From Sphingomonadales bacterium (lineage in GTDB: Bacteria > Pseudomonadota > Alphaproteobacteria > Sphingomonadales > Sphingomonadaceae), in contig JANYCM010000176.1 in NCBI GenBank assembly GCA_025360285.1, forward strand, positions 1 through 7,190: a DNA stretch of 7,190 nucleotides. Direction: 5' to 3'. Below, one piece after another: positions 5,690 through 7,190 of this stretch; the stretch's first letter is position 1, and each line of letters opens with the position of its first letter. Under the pieces are notes generated by a model. The model saw only the letters and a program-made list of their open reading frames with translations, did no database searches and was not told where the DNA came from. The position numbers and the translations under genes are program-made.

Positions 5690-5760
5690 GCCGCGCCTCC
5701 GCGACCGCCACAGATCATGACGAAGTCATCAAAAACGCCGTGATCGAGGATCAAGGTCAT
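5686..5760 (-). CDS. 24-codon micro-ORF between bchY and bchZ, starts with a copy of the BchZ N-terminus
   Basis: This frame reads MTLILDHGVFDDF, then VMICGGRGGAA, then TGA. Its first seven residues equal those of BchZ (MTLILDH), because the first 20 nt repeat the bchZ start with a single mismatch. Its ATG overlaps the bchY stop (ATGA, 5760-5757) and its TGA overlaps the bchZ start (ATGA, 5689-5686), so it exactly fills the spacer. A weak AAGAGG lies about 10 nt upstream, inside bchY. It could be a translated coupling peptide, or a relic of a duplication or insertion that displaced the real start. No function is recognised and expression is unproven. It is too short for most gene callers. Confidence 0.4.
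   Translation of the reverse strand: MTLILDHGVFDDFVMICGGRGGAA
5696..5700 (-). promoter_or_regulatory. Ribosome binding site of bchZ
   Basis: GGAGG followed by six bases (CGCGGC) and ATG. It decides for the start at 5689 over the duplicated start at 5760, which has only a weaker AAGAGG. Confidence 0.8.
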
Positions 5761-7190
5761 GAGCCGATTGCCTCTTCGGCCTTGGCGGCGGCAACCATCT
5801 TGGCGGCGTATTTCTTCTTGAAATCCGGGCGGTCGGTCGGGGTATCTTCCCAGATACCGGCGGTAAAGCCTTCGCCGACGCCTTCAAAGAACGCTTTCAT
5901 CGTGTCGAACCGCGCCTTGTTGCCGAGCGCGCCATTGATGACCTGCGCCAGGCTGCCGGCGCCGGCCGGGCCCATCAGCGGGCGGGCCGAAATCAGGTTG
6001 GTGAAATACAGCGCCGGAATGGCGTGCGATTTGGCATGCTGGACGACGGGCGTCGTGCCGATGGCCAGATCCGGCCGGAATTCGTCAACCGCCGCAATGT
6101 CCTGCTCCAGGCTGGCACGATACTGGATATGGACGCCCTTGGCCTCAAGCCATTCACGATCGGGATCCGACCAGCGCGTCTTCGGGCAGGCGGTGCCGAC
6201 ATAACGGACATCGGCGCCGCTTTCGACGAGCAGCCGGGCGACCAGCAGTTCGGAACCTTCATAGCCCGACACGGTAATGCGGCCGTTGATCGACTTGGCC
6301 GCGAGTGCGCCGGCGATGGCCGGCAGGAACTTGTTCTGGGCGGCAGCGACCTTGTCGGCGCTGATACCACAAGCGTCGCCGATGGCGGCGAGCCAGGCGG
6401 CAGTGCCATCGCGGCCGACGGGCGCACTGCCGACGACCTTGCGGCCGGCGGCTTCGAATTCGCGCACGCTGGCGGTGTAGAAGGGGTGAATGGCGGCGAC
6501 GGCGGCGCAATCGAGCGCCGAATAAAGTTCACGCCATTCGCGGGTCGGCACCACTGGCCCGGCAGCGAGACCCATCGGTTCCAGCATCATCGAGATGCCG
6601 ACAGGATCAGCTGGAAACATTTCACCGAGCAGGGTGATCGTCGGCTTGTCGGGGCGTTCGGCGGGGGCGGCAACCGGCCCGGACATGGCTTCCTTGCGGG
6701 CATAGGCGAGCATGGCGCCGGCCAGCACATCCTTGGCTTCGGCGTGGGTCGGTACGCCGAAGCCCGGCACATCGATGCCGATGATGCGCACACCATTGAT
6801 GACATCGGGCAGCAGTTGCAGCGGCACGCCCGAGGCGGTGGGCACGCACAAATTGGTGATGACGATGGTGTCGTAAAGTTCGGGGTCGGCCATCTGGTGG
6901 ACGGCGTCGCGGATATCCTCGAACAATTTGCCGGTGACCAGGGTTTCCGAACTGAACGGCACATAGCCGACGGTGCGGCGGGCGCCGTAAAAATGCGATG
7001 TGAAGGTCAGGCCGTAAACGCAGCAGGCCGACCCCGATAGGATCGTCGCGGTGCGGCGCATTCGCAAGCCGACGCGCAGCGAACCAAAGGCCGGGCACAT
7101 CGATTGCGGCTGATCATGCGGGCCTTTCGGATAGTCGGCGGCATAGCGATCGAGCACTTCCGATTTGCCGGCTTTCGCCGCGGCTTCGCG
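5757..7190 (-). CDS. bchY: Chlorophyllide a oxidoreductase subunit Y, 5'-truncated by window edge
   Basis: BchY is one half of the catalytic (BchY-BchZ) component of chlorophyllide a oxidoreductase. With the ATP-dependent reductase BchX it reduces the C7=C8 double bond of the chlorin to a bacteriochlorin, a key step of bacteriochlorophyll a synthesis in the cytoplasm. The visible part is 477 codons plus TGA. The first ATG-like start one might call is a GTG at 7157-7155, but the frame stays open to the window edge and reads REAAAKAGKSE before it. Family members have the same kind of sequence there, so that GTG is an internal Val and roughly 30 N-terminal residues are missing. Family landmarks are QSMCPAFGSLR, SACCVYGL, GYVPFSSE, LCVPTASGVPLQLLP and GFGVPTHAEAKDVL. 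Cysteines at fragment positions 32, 57 and 115 have the spacing (25 and 58) of the three cysteines that I recall as the BchY ligands of the shared [4Fe-4S] cluster. The stop overlaps a start codon (ATGA) opening the spacer micro-ORF. Confidence 0.97.
   Translation of the reverse strand, partial: REAAAKAGKSEVLDRYAADYPKGPHDQPQSMCPAFGSLRVGLRMRRTATILSGSACCVYGLTFTSHFYGARRTVGYVPFSSETLVTGKLFEDIRDAVHQMADPELYDTIVITNLCVPTASGVPLQLLPDVINGVRIIGIDVPGFGVPTHAEAKDVLAGAMLAYARKEAMSGPVAAPAERPDKPTITLLGEMFPADPVGISMMLEPMGLAAGPVVPTREWRELYSALDCAAVAAIHPFYTASVREFEAAGRKVVGSAPVGRDGTAAWLAAIGDACGISADKVAAAQNKFLPAIAGALAAKSINGRITVSGYEGSELLVARLLVESGADVRYVGTACPKTRWSDPDREWLEAKGVHIQYRASLEQDIAAVDEFRPDLAIGTTPVVQHAKSHAIPALYFTNLISARPLMGPAGAGSLAQVINGALGNKARFDTMKAFFEGVGEGFTAGIWEDTPTDRPDFKKKYAAKMVAAAKAEEAIGS

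Larger units (their letters stand above)
5670..5760 (-). repeat. Direct repeat of the bchZ translation start
   Basis: Two copies of a 20-nt sequence (minus strand ATGACC[T/C]TGATCCTCGATCA) lie at 5741-5760 and 5670-5689, 71 nt apart, with 19 of 20 positions identical. The left-hand copy is the true bchZ start; the other sits on the bchY stop. Similarity ends just after the repeat: the upstream copy continues CGGCG and the bchZ copy continues TGACAGG. The spacing is not a multiple of three, so the upstream copy is out of frame with bchZ. Confidence 0.9.

Noticed and set aside
5686..5760. Programmed frameshift joining the upstream MTLILDH copy to bchZ
   Set aside because: BchZ has its own complete N-terminus and a strong GGAGG at 5689, so no frameshift is needed. 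No slippery heptamer placed to fuse the frames was noticed.
6024..7040. Plus-strand open frame of 338 codons opposite bchY
   Set aside because: Its Gly/Asp/His/Arg-rich translation is typical of the antisense of a G+C-rich gene; bchY on the other strand is certain.
7155..7157. GTG as the bchY start codon
   Set aside because: The frame continues upstream to the window edge with BchY-like sequence, and the N-terminal part of BchY would otherwise be missing.

Overview
This window is a piece of the photosynthesis gene cluster of an aerobic or facultative anoxygenic phototrophic alphaproteobacterium. All the recognised genes lie on the minus strand, in the order bchY (5' end missing) - bchZ - pufB - pufA - pufL - pufM - pufC. 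The bchYZ-puf order, the LH1 sequences, a pufC in place of pufX, and the high G+C with strong G/C third positions suggest Sphingomonadales or a near relative. That placement is an inference from remembered family sequences; no search was run.

Layout, in the direction of transcription (right to left). From 7190 to 5757 is bchY without its first ~30 codons, followed by bchZ (5689-4238). Together they encode the catalytic component of chlorophyllide a oxidoreductase, which makes the bacteriochlorin ring. A 130-nt spacer leads to pufB and pufA (LH1 antenna beta and alpha). A second ~130-nt spacer carrying strong RNA hairpins follows, then pufL, pufM and pufC (reaction centre L, M and the tetraheme cytochrome). 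A clear rho-independent terminator at 560-594 closes the operon. Beyond it is a small single-span membrane protein of unknown function (459-130, minus). At the left edge is a probable C-terminal fragment of a convergent plus-strand gene (3-107).

The operon is logically complete: BchYZ supplies the pigment, PufBA bind it as antenna, PufLM carry out charge separation, and the lipoprotein cytochrome PufC re-reduces the special pair. All expected bacteriochlorophyll, iron and heme ligands are present, so the system looks functional.

The most unusual signal is at the gene junctions. The bchY-bchZ spacer contains a second copy (19 of 20 nt) of the bchZ translation start, which opens a 24-codon micro-ORF beginning with the same residues MTLILDH as BchZ. 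It overlaps bchY and bchZ by ATGA at both ends. The bchZ-pufB spacer is likewise filled exactly by a 45-codon frame with ATGA overlaps at both ends, and no recognisable pufQ is present. If translated, these frames would give an uninterrupted stop/start relay from bchY to pufB. No wholly new multi-gene system is visible. No stretch over 300 bases is without a gene.
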